This document shows positions 12,111-22,908 of a stretch of DNA of 64,000 bases, piece after piece. The DNA is from Paguma larvata (Eukaryota > Chordata > Mammalia > Carnivora > Viverridae): positions 54,588,960 through 54,652,959 of the forward strand of contig CM057839.1 of the NCBI GenBank assembly GCA_030068075.1, in the 5' to 3' direction. The notes below the pieces were generated by a model. That model saw nothing but the letters and a program-made list of their open reading frames with translations, was not told the origin of the DNA and did no database searches. The position numbers were made by a program, and so were the translations under genes. Numbering within the stretch: the first letter of the stretch is position 1; each line of letters opens with the position of its first letter.

Positions 12111-13324
12111 CTTTTTTCTGGTAGATAAAATGGGCTGGTAGTCTTGGATATTATCTAAAAGTTCTTCAGGGACAATTTCAAGTTCTTCTTTTTCCATGAA
12201 GCATTCTTTAATTATATTAGCTGTCATCAAGTTCCTCCTCAAATCACACCAGTTTAAATCTTAATCATTTCCTTAACTCTTCATTATATAAAGCTGTGTG
12301 TTGCGTGGGTAGACAGTTGTCCGTGAATCTTTCATGTTTTTACAGGTCTGGGCGTGAACAACCAATTTCTTCCAGAACTATCTTTTCAGGAATCTCAATA
12401 AAAGCATGGAGAGAGTAACTCCTTCTAGAGCGACTTTATTTATATTGCTGGATAGTAAAGAAAGAGGTATTCCTTTCGAAGAGAGATTTGCTTACATTCC
12501 AGGGTAATGAAAATAATCTCTGTCTCCAGAGGGGAGGATGGTCTCTGAATCTCAACGGTCCTCCTGTGATGTGTCCACCACTCTGTGTGCAGGCAACACC
12601 TGGCCCTCATTGCCCTGTCTTTTTGGAATCTGGTCAGGGAACCCGGGCCAAAATGTTGCTATTGCTGTAGGTGATAAGCTGTCCGGACTCGTTTGGGTTC
12701 GTTGTCTCCTTCTGCCCAAATCTATGGATGAGTGCACACTAAGCCCACTGCTTGACAGGTGTTTGATGCAGGTGTAAGTGCATTTGTTTGGTCGCCTCAG
12801 GTACGCTGAGAAGTTCCTCGAGGGCATCTGCCACAGCTTCTCTTCTCTTGTATCCTCCAGCAAGCCCAACGTAGGCATTCAATAGTAGTTTGTTGCTCAA
12901 GCTAAAGGCGCCTGTACCCCCTGTCCTGAAACACTCTCTTTTTAGTGGTCCAGAAAGACTTGGGACTATTTCTAAATCACCATGGCTTCTCCCTGCCCAC
13001 TTGTCCCTGAGACTCTGGGATCTGAAGCCATCTCGTCTCGGGAAGAAGCCACCAGTGGTCATTAGAAAAGAAGCACACCATAGATGTGGTGGCCGGGCCT
13101 GTAGCCAGAGAGAAATGGTCACAGACTTGGCTCCCCAGATCAGGGGCAAACTTAGCAAAGGGAACCCTCCCTCCTGAGTGTTTGCTGTAGACATCAACCT
13201 GCACCACAAGAAAATGAACGCACTGTATGGGCTCTTTCCCTCCTAGGTTGGCCAGATTTAGCAAATAAAAATACAGGCCACTCAGTTACATTTGATTTTC
13301 AGATAAACCAGTACTTGTTAAACA
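12111..13324. other. Unique sequence, no gene seen
   Basis: Several ORFs overlap on both strands at 12490-13260 (up to 156 codons), but they show no domain and no consistent frame. I read them as chance. Confidence 0.55.
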
Positions 13325-13538
13325 TTTTTCTTAACGTTTATTTATTCTTTTGAGAGGGAGAGAGACAGAGTGCGAGCAGGGGAGGGGCAGAGAGAGAGGG
13401 AGACACAGAATCCAACACAGGCTCCAGGCTCTGAGCCGTCAGCACAGAGCCCGATGTGGGTCTCAAACTCACAAACTGCAAGGTCATGACCTGGGCGGAA
13501 GTCGGACCTTTAAGTGACTGAGCCACCCAGGCGCGCCC
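13325..13538 (-). mobile_element. SINEC_Fc-type CAN-SINE
   Basis: Reverse-oriented copy with head at about 13538 (slightly altered, 'ggcgcgccc'). AGTACTT words on both flanks suggest a decayed target-site duplication. Confidence 0.9.
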
Positions 13539-14236
13539 CTAAGTACTTTTTTAGTTTAAGTATGTATATTATATATCGGAAAAGAGATACTAAGTTGTTT
13601 TGTTGCTCTTGTTTATCTGAAATTCAAATGTAACTGGGTGCCCTGTATTTTACTAAACAGCCCTCTTCTCTGCTGTCTCCCCACTAGAGCCCATCCTGCC
13701 CCCCAGCCTCTTCCTCAGGGTGCGGCCCCTCCCCAGTGATCAGGGTTTTTCTGATTCTCCTTATCTGTAGAGCACCTTTCCTGGGTTGGTGAAGAAGCGA
13801 GCTGGATGGTTAGGGAAAGAACCAGCCTCTGAGTTTCGCCCGGCAGCCTGGACCTCCTCTCACTGTTTGCAGAAAGCAGGACCATGGGGTGGCAGGTGGG
13901 CTTGCCTCGTGAATGATCTGGAAGCATTTAGATGTTTCGGGGTTGCTTGATTTCCTGTCCGGTTGTTTTAGTTTTAAAATTTGTAGTTCCCAGAATTGTC
14001 TGCCCAGGTCCAGTATAAAACAATCCCGACATGCCCCTCTCCTGTGTACTAATGCAAGCGAACTGGGGCCCTGGAGGGGACGGAGAGGATGGGAGATGCA
14101 CTCACCACCCAGATGGGTGGTAATCCACACCCCCAACTTTGATCCTTAATAGATGCTTTTCCCATCGGCTCCCTTGCAGAGGGCGCGCAGAGTGTATCTC
14201 GTCTTCTGCTAGGCTAATAAACCAGTTCAGTGATTG

Positions 14237-14361
14237 CCTTTCCTCTCCCCCCACAGGCAAGGCTTACATGGGGCTTAGCTCTGAGCGGCGCGGAAAGTGT
14301 CCCGAGAATCCCCGTTCCCCAGGGAGGCCCCTGAAATGGTGACCCTACTCTTGGGGAGATT
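14237..14361 (+). repeat. Left arm of a near-identical long inverted repeat
   Basis: This 125-bp stretch recurs in reverse complement at 15618-15749. The core of about 110 bp differs at one base (g/a in the 'atccccRttcccc' context). Near the inner edge there is one more substitution and a 7-bp gap. The arm contains a splice-acceptor-like run, CTTTCCTCTCCCCCCACAG, at about 14238-14256. It matches no repeat family I recognise. Confidence 0.9.
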
Positions 14362-14836
14362 TGCAGGATAAATAAATGCCTCCCTGGGGATTTGCCAGGT
14401 AACTCCCTGTCAGCGCTGGGGGCAGAGATTTAAATACGAATTACCATTCCAACCTGGCAGGGATTTACAGGTGAGCCCCTTCTGTGCTCATGGGAAGATT
14501 TACACAGTCCTTTCACTGGGCACCAGGCTGCGGGGGTTGTCACGGGGTGACACTGGGCACTAGGGATAGTTCTGTGCCGGCCTCCAGCAGTGGCCCTGGC
14601 CATGGCTGACGAGCTCTGGTATCTGTTGCACAGCTGCTTCTGTCCTTCCTCTGTCCCCACAGCCCTCTGGTCCCATCCCAGAGGGATGGAAGGATAGTTC
14701 CCTCTCCTGCTTGCTTACAGGGAGCTCCTACCTTATTTTCTGCTTAAATCTTTTTTGACCTCCACTTAGTGTGTCCTGTTTTTCCTTCAGAATGAAATGG
14801 GGGCCACTTCCCGTCACCTCTTCCTGCCTTCCTCCT

Positions 14837-15073
14837 CCTTTTTTTTTTTTTTTTGATAAAAAAATGTGTTAACGTTTATTTATTTTTTGAGAGAAAGAGA
14901 TACAGAGCACGAGTAGGGGAGGGGCAGAGAGAGAGGGAGACACAGAATCCAAAGCAGGCGCCAGGCTATGAGCTGTCAGCACAGAGCCCGACGCGGGGCT
15001 CGAACCCACAGACCGTGAGATCATGACCTGAGCTGAAGTCGGACGCTTAACCGACTGAGCCAGCCAGGCGCCC
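14837..15073 (-). mobile_element. SINEC_Fc-type CAN-SINE
   Basis: Complete reverse-oriented copy in the spacer of the inverted repeat. The duplication CCTGCCTTCCTCCT lies at 14823-14836 and 15074-15087. Confidence 0.95.
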
Positions 15074-15250
15074 CCTGCCTTCCTCCTTCTTACAGAAGGA
15101 CCAGCTTTCTTCTTCAGGTCACTTCATCTCCTCCTTTGTTTTCTTTGGCTCTCTTTCTCACCGGCAAGCTCTGCTCTGGATTTGAGAATTGAACGGTCAG
15201 CCATACCCTTCACAGAATCCCATGGAAGGGAGTGTTAAAAAACAGAATCC

Positions 15251-15459
15251 TGGGACACCAGAGTGGCTCAGTCGGTTGGGCGTCCAACTCTTGATCCCGG
15301 TTCAGGTCATGATCTCCTGGCTCATTGGTTTGGGCCCCACACCAGGCTCCTTGCTGAAAGTGCAGAGCCTGCTTGCGATTCTCTCTCCCTCTCTCTCTAC
15401 CCCTCCTCCACTCACTCTTCCTTTTCTTTATCAAAATAAGTAAAATTAAAAGAAAAAAT
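15251..15459 (+). mobile_element. Older, diverged CAN-SINE
   Basis: The head 'acaccagagtggctcagtcg' is followed by a variant body (GGTTTGGGCCCC at the B box) and an A-rich tail. The exact duplication CAGAATCCTGGG lies at 15243-15254 and 15460-15471, overlapping the SINE start by a few bases. Confidence 0.92.
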
Positions 15460-15471
15460 CAGAATCCTGGG

Positions 15472-15570
15472 TTTCACTCTGGACCTTTCAAATCAGAATC
15501 TCTGGTTCTGGGGCCCAGAAATTAAGTTCTCCCGATTATTCCCTGAGGACGCTAAAGTTTGGGAATTAAA
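15472..15570 (+). repeat. MER5-like hAT fragment
   Basis: 'aatcagaatctctggttctggggcccagaaatt' followed by 'aggacgctaaagtttggga' matches the usual MER5 end in order. Short and diverged. Confidence 0.45.
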
Positions 15571-15617
15571 ACCCCAGAGCCCAGAGTGGGGCCAGAGCAG
15601 GACTTCCCTCCCTGTCC

Positions 15618-15749
15618 AATCTCCCCAAGATCCCAGAGCAGGGTCACCATTTCAGGGGCCTCCCTGGGGAATGGGGATTCTCGGGACACTTTCCGCGCCG
15701 CTCAGAGCTAAGCCCCATGTAAGCCTTGCCTGTGGGGGGAGAGGAAAGG
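15618..15749 (-). repeat. Right arm of the long inverted repeat
   Basis: Reverse-complement partner of 14237-14361, 7 bp longer because it keeps a GGGATCT stretch missing on the left. The spacer of about 1.26 kb holds two SINEs in opposite orientation. Confidence 0.9.
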
Positions 15750-18555
15750 AAAGATGGTGGGTGAGATTCTCCCTTCTTCCTGTGGAGTCTCGCCCTACCA
15801 CTGAGAAAACTTCCTGCATGGCTTTGAGGGTATTCGGAGGGAAGGGGCAAATACCTGGGACACCCGTGGGCTGCAGGAATGTCCCAAGAGGGGCCATGGC
15901 CCGAGATGAATAGGACCTGGCCTGTGAATACTCTTGCTGGCCATGGGGTCGGTTTGATCAGTGACATCAATTCAGGGCAGCGTCTGTAAGCCTGCGTGGG
16001 AGCCGCAGACAGGTTCTGGGAATAAGGAGGTAGGGAAGAAGATAGAGGTTAACATGAACTGACAGGCAATAGGATTAGCACTCTTGCTCCATCCTGATCT
16101 TGCGAGTAACTAACAGTGGCCTGAAATTAAAGAATTAAACCATGAAGGCTCCCTTGACAACCGATCTGATAGGCCCAGAAGTAAATTTCAGGGACACCGT
16201 CGTCAGGCAGAAGGAGGGAAGAGCTAAGATAAGGGGCACAGGGTGGAAGGCAAGGGGAGTGAAAGCCTGTCTCTTTCTTCGCCGTCCGGTCAGAGAGGCT
16301 TTGGTCCCCTCAGGGCTGCCCCACAGACTGAAACAGTGTTGGGGGCAAATCCGTTGCCAGGGTTTTTATTCACCTCTAGGAGCACTCTCTTCCTGACGTC
16401 CAATTATGACTTTAAAATCGAGGCCAAGATGAAAAAGGGGGGGAGATAATGAAACATAAGTCAAACATGGCAGCTGGTGAATTTCTGATAATTGCTTTCC
16501 CTTGTAGCATTTCATTTCTGTCCCCGCGTGTTGCACAGTAGCCTGTGGGGAGGAAAAAAAAAACAAACCACCACCACCACAACAAAAAACAACTCCAAAA
16601 GGATCAAGGAAACAATATCAAATGCAATTTAATGACACTTTTCACGGGAGACGGGAGAGAGACGAGTGGCATTCACTCTCAGTTTGCTTCTTGCTGTCTT
16701 TCGCCCCATAAGAAAGCCTAGAAAAGTGTATATACATCAATTCAGGATAAGTAACATAATTCTCAGTTTTTCTTTCTTATCTCAATGCCTTAAAAAAGGT
16801 TAAAAAAAGAGAGGGGTGTGTTTATCGTATAGTATTCAAGGTAAAATATTTTCATACAATATTGGAAAAGACAAACTCTGACCCATGTCGATAACTCACG
16901 TGATAACCTGATGTGGGAAGGAAAAAAAAAATCAATGCTTATCTACACCACATCTCTTGGATCTCTTTTCCGTGAGGGTTTTCTCAGCCGGCCATTCTCC
17001 AGGCAAGCACAACAGAGAACTCACTCGTTCTTGAAAGAGATTTTCCGAACAAACAATCTGAAAGTCTAGCAACCTGTGGGGAGACTCTCCTTTCGATGCT
17101 CTTTGTAGCTGACCTTTTAATCGAAGCACAGTTTTGTGATGTCTGGTCCATAGCCCCTCCCCTTTCCCCCAGAAATTGGATCCAGGTGGAAGCTTGAGCA
17201 AGCCTCATTTCTTCCGTCCCTCACACTGAAACCCCTGGAATCAGAGTAACCGACTCACTGTTGACCGTGACATTCCGCCTGCTTCCAGACGCTCAGCCTG
17301 GAGTTTCCTGTGCCTTTTATCCTAGCGGGAACCATGCCCTTAATTTGAATGAGTATTGGTTACAGTAGGCTGTAGCTTGTGAACAGGATCCCTTGTTGGG
17401 TTGCAGTGGAGAGAAACAGCCAGAGCAGGAAAGTAAGGTGCTGGGCTCCGTTCTTCACGTGATACCCTTGACTTGTTACCTTTCACGTCTCTCAGCTTTG
17501 TGCCGTGTAAGGGTCCTATTTTGGTGGTAACACACTTCATGTGATGTTTGAAACCACTGCTCCCTATGCCCTTCTTAGATGTGGGATGTTTCCAATCACT
17601 AATTTGAACATTATATATATACATATATATATATATTTTTTTTTTTCAAAGTAAACTACTGCTTTAGATGAGGTTTTAGTCTACGGGTAGAGATAAGAAA
17701 GATGACTGTAAGAACAGGCAACAGGACATTCCTGTCTCGTAGAGCTCGATTTCACTTTTCGGATTGGGGCGGCTTCTTGTGGAGCCCTGACTTTTCCATG
17801 AAATTTATCAGGTAGAACTTCCTGAACAGCAACAGAGCAGGGTCTGGAGCAGGTAGGGCAGGGAATGTGTTTGAAGTTGCTTAGCCCTGGACTCCCTTCG
17901 GCAGAACAGTTTGTGTTTTTCCAGTAATCTGCTGTTCAACTAGCTCGACCGTAATCTGTGTCTCTGTTAGTGTGGCCGATAGGATTTTACTTCCCCTTCC
18001 AAAGGCCCCTCTCCTCCACACCGCCGTGTGCATCTGAGATGTCTTGGCAGTGGTGTGCTGGTAAATGTTGAACAGCTAGTTCTCCTAGGGGGAAAAGCCC
18101 TGGCTTATAGCACTTGACAATTTCCAGTGGTGTAAACACTACCGCCACAGCCAATTTCAAGCTTTGCTGTGATGTCATTCAACATGGGGTTGGTAGCGCA
18201 TCCGTGTATACCGTGTTCACCGTACGATGATGGTAGATGTAAAGAATCTCAAGAGCACAGAAAATAGTACAGTAGTGAAATAATTAGGAAGTGCTGAGTT
18301 TTTAATGTAACTAATTATACATTTATATAATTTGATTTTTAGTAACGGCCGTGCTTAATCAGCTCACAGAATTCCTAAAACATTTACCAGCTGGTATACA
18401 AACCGGCTCTAGCACACCAGCCTATCTTGAGCTGGGAGAACCAGGGGGCAAAGGAGAAATGAAAAGGGCGCGATTAGTACCAAAGGCCTCTATGCCATTC
18501 AGAGTTTCTGACCCTTGGGCCCATGAATTCATACAGATAACACAAGTCGATAGTG
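15750..18555. other. Unique 3'-flank sequence with AT simple repeat
   Basis: No gene or transposon recognised. It includes a CCA/A-rich stretch near 16552-16585 and an AT-dinucleotide run followed by T-run at 17611-17646. Most ORFs are short and overlap on both strands. Confidence 0.55.
17611..17646. repeat. AT-dinucleotide repeat with T-run
   Basis: An alternating TATATATATACATATAT tract is followed by about a dozen T. It is a simple sequence likely to vary in length. Confidence 0.85.
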
Positions 18556-18559
18556 ACCA

Positions 18560-18805
18560 GTCGCAGCCTGGACTTGGGAGCAAGACACGTGGGCTCCAGA
18601 CCCAGCTCTACCATGTGCTAGCTGCGTGACCTTAAACAAGGTCCGAACTCTCTCAGCTTGAATTTCTCATGGGTACAATAATGCTACCCATTTCGTAAGG
18701 TCGCTATGGGATGAAATGAGAGAATCTATTCAGCGTATTCAACCTCCTGGGTCACAAGTAAACCCCCAATAAATGGTCGCCATGAATACCGTTATCGTTA
18801 TTAAC
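18560..18805 (+). repeat. MIR SINE
   Basis: Nearly full MIR order: 'tgggctccagacccagctc', 'gctagctgcgtgacctt', 'tttctcatgggtacaataatg', 'aataaatggtcgcc'. Confidence 0.75.
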
Positions 18806-19449
18806 CTGGCCCATTTCTAAAATGTCCCAGGTAGCCACGGGTAGTGATGGGATCTGTCTCAGATACAAGTTCAGGCAAAGACTGTTAAATACAATCTTCT
18901 TTGTATGCCCCAACCTCCATTTCAGCATCGACCATTTATGTAGGCGCTGCCTCAGGGGGTGGAATGTCCACACCTCCTGAAAAAATTGTTCTCACAAATG
19001 CCTGAAGTTTAAATACTGGTAACTCATTTCTTGCTGTAAGTGTGGCTTTCTCCCTAGGTTTTTAAAATGCAGACACTCCTTAGCAGGTGAGTCATTAAGT
19101 CAGCACCTGGGTGTGGATGAGGCAGTGGGGTCCCAGGGCTCTTGACTGGACAGACTCCTGGAAATCTGAGGAAGAGGACCCCAGAGTGGGTAACGATCCT
19201 TCCTGATCCAGAAGACTCCACGGCTGGTTCCCACTCCCACCACCCCACCCCTGCTTCCAGGTTGACCAGTTCTTCAAGCTGAGTTGCCTCTAAAAGCAAA
19301 TCCACTCCAGTCTCTCTCTCCCTGACCCCTCAGGTATCCCAGAACAAAGACCCAGGTGACCCTCCCAGGCCCGCGGTCCACTGATGAGGTGGGAATTCTC
19401 CTGAATATTTGAGTTCGGTCTTCCTTTGTCAAGAATACTAGTCACTTGG

Positions 19450-19600
19450 CCAGGTTCTAGTCATGGTCCCAACCACTTGATGCATGACCTTGGGAAGGTC
19501 ATTTCATGTCTCAGAATCTCTAATTTTTTCTGGTATATTGAGGATGTCAATAAGGATTAACCTGAGACTCAAATGAGGGGGCCCTTTGTGACCGTAAAGC
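19450..19600 (+). repeat. MIR SINE fragment
   Basis: The 'gatgcatgaccttgggaagg', 'catttcatgtctcagaatc' and 'tattgaggatgtcaataagg' blocks follow the MIR order. Diverged. Confidence 0.6.
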
Positions 19601-19799
19601 TCAACACAACACACTTTGTTGGTGCCGTTTTCAATTCTCTGTTATTTTTGTTTGCTCTTTTTTCTTCAATTCCTCCCATGTGGCTATGGAGGGGCAGGCC
19701 TTCTTGGGAGCACCATAGATGGATGAAAACAAAACATTTCTACTCTCAATTCTAGGAACCAAAAATACCAGTTCCTTCTGGGGTCATTTATTCACAATA

Positions 19800-22089
19800 C
19801 AGTCTTGTGTGTGGTAATGATCACCTGAAGTTATTCCTAGTCTGGCTCAGGTAACAGCACGACAAGAAGGCACAGGTGCCATTTGCAGAAATCCTAAGGC
19901 CCCTGTGAACCGTAATTCTGTACTTCTTGAGGTTTTGTTCGTTTGTGTATCTGGGGCACCTGTGAGGCTACAATAAATGTTTCAGAGCAGTTGAGTATCA
20001 GAAACCCGGGGAGGGACCGTGGCTTCCCGAGGTGTCAAACTTACAGGCAAGGAGATCTGAGGTGTGGAGGACAGACCTGGGAATAAAGGAAGGAGGCAAG
20101 TGAGCCGGTCTCTCCCAGCGCTGCCAACCAGTCTCAGCTTGATTCCTGGGCTGTGTGGCCTGAGGGGAGAGCTGGTGTCCGGGAAGGATGTTCTGACAGA
20201 GCAAGCAGGTATAACCCTTTCCTTGGGACTGTGACCTGATGTTTGCCTCAGTCAGCGACATGTTTATTGGCCCCTTTAGACTCTAACCTAATAAAAGTTT
20301 GGCCCCAGGTTCTCAGCGATTGCTGTGGGACTAGAGGGGGCTGAATTATGGGATCTACGACCGGCACCACCCTTCTGGGGCTCGCGGTGTGGGTTGGCAG
20401 CACAGGTGGCTGGAGGATTACCTGATTTGGGGGAGGAGGGTGTTGTGTCTCAGGATCCATTACTTTGATGAGGAAAAGACTGCTGATGCAGGGCAAGCTG
20501 CCTGAAACTAAGTACTCACTTGGCGGCCTGCCCGGATGCAGCCGAGATGCCAAAGGAACAGGGCAAAGAGCAACGGCGGGGCGGCGGAAGGCCCACCTCA
20601 ATTCTAACGAGTATTGCGTGGGGTTTGGGCGCCATGCTTTTGGGCGACTGGAGAGTAGCCAAGGAGAGAACCAAAACGGCAGACAGCGGGAAGAAGAGGC
20701 CCACTGGGAAGGCTGACAGGGATTCACCTTTGGACAGAAGAGACAAAGTCGATTAAACATGCTTACTTTCTTCAAATACACGAGAGAGACGTCCACAAGA
20801 AGGTGTTGAATTGTGGCGACAACAAAATAAGAGAAAGCAGTCGACAGAGAGGCAAGATGGCTTTTGTCACCTTTTCATTCATGCTGCAACAGGGCGCTGA
20901 ATAATAGTTGGCCAGTGACAGTGTTTGTGTGCTGAATGGGGCCCTTGGAGCATTTTGAAAGTAAAGAAAGGAAAGAGGACCCCCTTTCCCCTGCCCTAGG
21001 TGTATGAGCGACCTCTGACCTCCAGAGGTCAGAGGTCCTGGGCACACCCTCCAAATTTCTTTTGTTTGATGCTGAGCGGTGGTTCTGGCTTACTGAATAT
21101 TAAGAGCAAAGCGGGTCCTTTGCCCGATACAAAGGTGTTCCACCCTCGCGAAAGGATCGATGGATTTTACGGTTTGATAATAAAACTCTCTGTGGAGAGA
21201 ACGCCCTCCCAGAGGTGGGAGATTAATTTTATCTTTTGTTTTCTCAGCTGCTTCTCTTCTTCCCTTGTATCTTGCCTACTCTCTTCTCCTACTCACTTGA
21301 CAGAGGGTAAAGAGGTTTTCAAGAAAGCACCGGAAACATAAGGAGGAAGATTCCAGAGGAAGAAACAATGGCTCAGGCCGACAGCAAGCCCACAGCAGCC
21401 CGCCAGCAGAGGGTTCAGCATCCGTGCACCCCCTGGAGCCCCAGGCTCAAACCGGAGGACTCATGGCGTGGTGGCACCTCCAGCCCCGTTCCGTGGCCTT
21501 CAGAGGAGACCCCGTCTCCTCATGTCCAGGCAGCTTAGCTCTGACCCTAAGGTTCCTGGGAAGGTGTCAGAGTTGTGTCTCGTTGGTCTGAAATATAACT
21601 CAGAGCCGGCCAGGTCCCCTTCCCCAGCCTGCTGTCCTTACACATTTCGGGGTTAGCCTGGGCTGAAATAGACAGAAAAGAGAAGAAAGAAATGACTCGG
21701 ACACTAATTCTCCTTTCCACCCCAACAGTCTGCTTCGTGGTCCTGGTGGCTTTTGCTCACTGGGGAAGCAGAAGGGACTTGGGGGTGGCAGGAAACAACC
21801 ATTGTGATCGAATCGGATTAAAAATGCCCTAGAAAACTCTACAGACAAGTCAGGACAGACGTCACACCAAGATCTGGAATCACAGGATGTTTACCTACTA
21901 AGACGCCCGTGGCAGACAAATGCTAAATACCACGAAGTACCTGAGACAAAAAAAAGAAAGGAGGGAGGAAGGGAAGGAGGGAGACGGATAAAAAGGAGCC
22001 TGGAGTCGCGGCAACCGGAGGTCCCAGGGGCACAGGCAGAGCGTCTTGGTGGAGGGCGGCTGCGCCCGAGTGTCCGGCGGCCCCCGGCT
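19800..22089 (-). other. SIAH3: SIAH3 3' UTR and immediate 3' flank (end not resolved)
   Basis: The SIAH3 stop codon occupies 22090-22092, so sequence below it is transcribed as 3' UTR to an unknown extent. Minus-strand AATAAA hexamers (TTTATT on plus) occur near 20264 and 19787 and are candidate polyadenylation signals; nothing visible chooses between them. The stretch holds no recognised transposon. It contains a purine-rich run at about 21946-21985 and a palindrome at 21010-21037. A 182-codon sense-strand ORF at 20248-20796 has no recognisable domain and is treated as chance. Confidence 0.5.
21010..21037. promoter_or_regulatory. 28-bp palindrome made of two facing DR1-type sites
   Basis: Perfect 12-bp arms (GACCTCTGACCT and AGGTCAGAGGTC) surround a CCAG centre. 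Each strand reads AGGTCA-G-AGGTC, the DR1 spacing used by RXR/PPAR/HNF4-type receptors. It lies about 1.05 kb below the SIAH3 stop. In RNA it would be a 12-bp hairpin. Function is inference. Confidence 0.4.
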
Positions 22090-22758
22090 TCACATGTCGG
22101 CCTCTGCGGAGCAGACCTCCGCGGCAGTGATGGCGATCCCGATGGCGAGGCTGCCGTTGTCGGAGAAGAGCTGGGCCAGCGAGGTGTTGAGGACGAGGCA
22201 GTCCCCGTCGGTGGTCACCGAGTCCACGCACTCTAGAACAGACCGGGGGGTGGCCTCCCACTTGAGACGCCGGTGGTTTCTGTTGAGCTCCAGGCGGTAG
22301 GTGAAGCAGTCGGCCTGGGTGGGGGTCCCGATGAGCATCATGGTGGCAAAGAACTGGGGGTGCCCTTCGTGCCTCTCCCGCTTCCTGAGCACCAGCAGGA
22401 AGTGGTGGCCGAGACAGGAGTGCACGATGATCCAGTCGGCCGGGGCGGGGAGGTGCATGTCCGTGGCCAGGAAGACGATCTCGGCTCCCTGAAGGATGTC
22501 GACCCTGTGCATCTGCCGCAGGTGGGGCACCACCACCTCCAGGTGGCCCTCCCACTGGCAGGAGAACAAGGGGCACATGCAGGGTGTCACCTGGGCGGCG
22601 TGCAGCCCCGCCTCCTGGTGGTGGAGGTGGTGGGGGCGGGCGTGGTGGCGGAGGTGGTGGTGGGGGCGGTGGTGGCGGTGGTGGTGGGTGAGGTGGTGAG
22701 GGGGGAAGCCGCCTTGCTCTGGTGCGCTCTGAGTGACGGCGCGACGGCCGGACACATA
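22090..22758 (-). CDS. SIAH3: SIAH3, terminal coding exon (RING-less SINA-family protein)
   Basis: The exon encodes 222 residues plus a TGA stop and matches the C-terminal five-sixths of SIAH3 (269 residues in human, from memory). In exon-local numbering, residues 21-47 form a histidine-rich tract with 16 His. C62-x4-C67-x11-H79-x4-H84 forms the SIAH-type zinc finger; its first spacing is two residues shorter than in SIAH1. Residues 86-222 are the SINA/TRAF-like substrate-binding domain, with hallmark stretches GAEIVFLATD, YRLELNRNHRRLKWEATPRS and LNTSLAQLFSDNGSLAI. No RING domain is encoded, so direct E3 ligase activity is not expected. Human SIAH3 has been reported as a mitochondrial protein that limits PINK1 accumulation and Parkin recruitment. 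The exon starts at an acceptor AG after a pyrimidine tract, directly before the Tyr-Val-Ser codons; the phase-0 junction is inferred. The frame is intact and the exon is GC-rich. An in-frame ATG at 22833 lies in the intron and is not the start. Confidence 0.96.
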   Translation of the reverse strand, partial: YVSGRRAVTQSAPEQGGFPPHHLTHHHRHHRPHHHLRHHARPHHLHHQEAGLHAAQVTPCMCPLFSCQWEGHLEVVVPHLRQMHRVDILQGAEIVFLATDMHLPAPADWIIVHSCLGHHFLLVLRKRERHEGHPQFFATMMLIGTPTQADCFTYRLELNRNHRRLKWEATPRSVLECVDSVTTDGDCLVLNTSLAQLFSDNGSLAIGIAITAAEVCSAEADM

Positions 22759-22785
22759 CTGCGGGGGAGAGAGGAGAGTGTTAGT
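22759..22785 (-). other. SIAH3: Splice acceptor of the SIAH3 last intron
   Basis: On the minus strand a pyrimidine-rich run (CTCTCCTCTCTCCCCCGCAG) ends in AG at 22760-22759, immediately before the first SIAH3-matching codon. Homology to SIAH3 stops exactly here, which supports the boundary. Confidence 0.9.
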
Positions 22786-22908
22786 GGCTGAGGCCAGTCT
22801 CTCAGCCTGGCCGAGACCCCCCAGGTGTGCCAAGAGTTAAAAGTGGGTTCCCCCCATGCAGGTTGAGAAAGTTTATTTCTTAAAAAACTATGGTGGGGGG
22901 TGGGGGGG

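Noticed and set aside
14237..14361. The acceptor-like CCCCCCACAG in the inverted repeat as a real exon boundary
   Set aside because: No downstream coding match or donor could be tied to it; kept only as a note in the finding.
20248..20796. 182-codon minus-strand ORF downstream of SIAH3
   Set aside because: No recognised domain; composition is ordinary and it probably lies in the 3' UTR or flank.
22273..22791. 172-codon plus-strand ORF, Val/Gly-rich
   Set aside because: It is antisense to the SIAH3 exon; its composition is the mirror of the His-rich tract and the GC-rich SINA codons.
22759..22833. In-frame ATG upstream of the SIAH3 exon as a start codon
   Set aside because: It lies beyond a strong splice acceptor, and the residues it adds do not resemble SIAH3.
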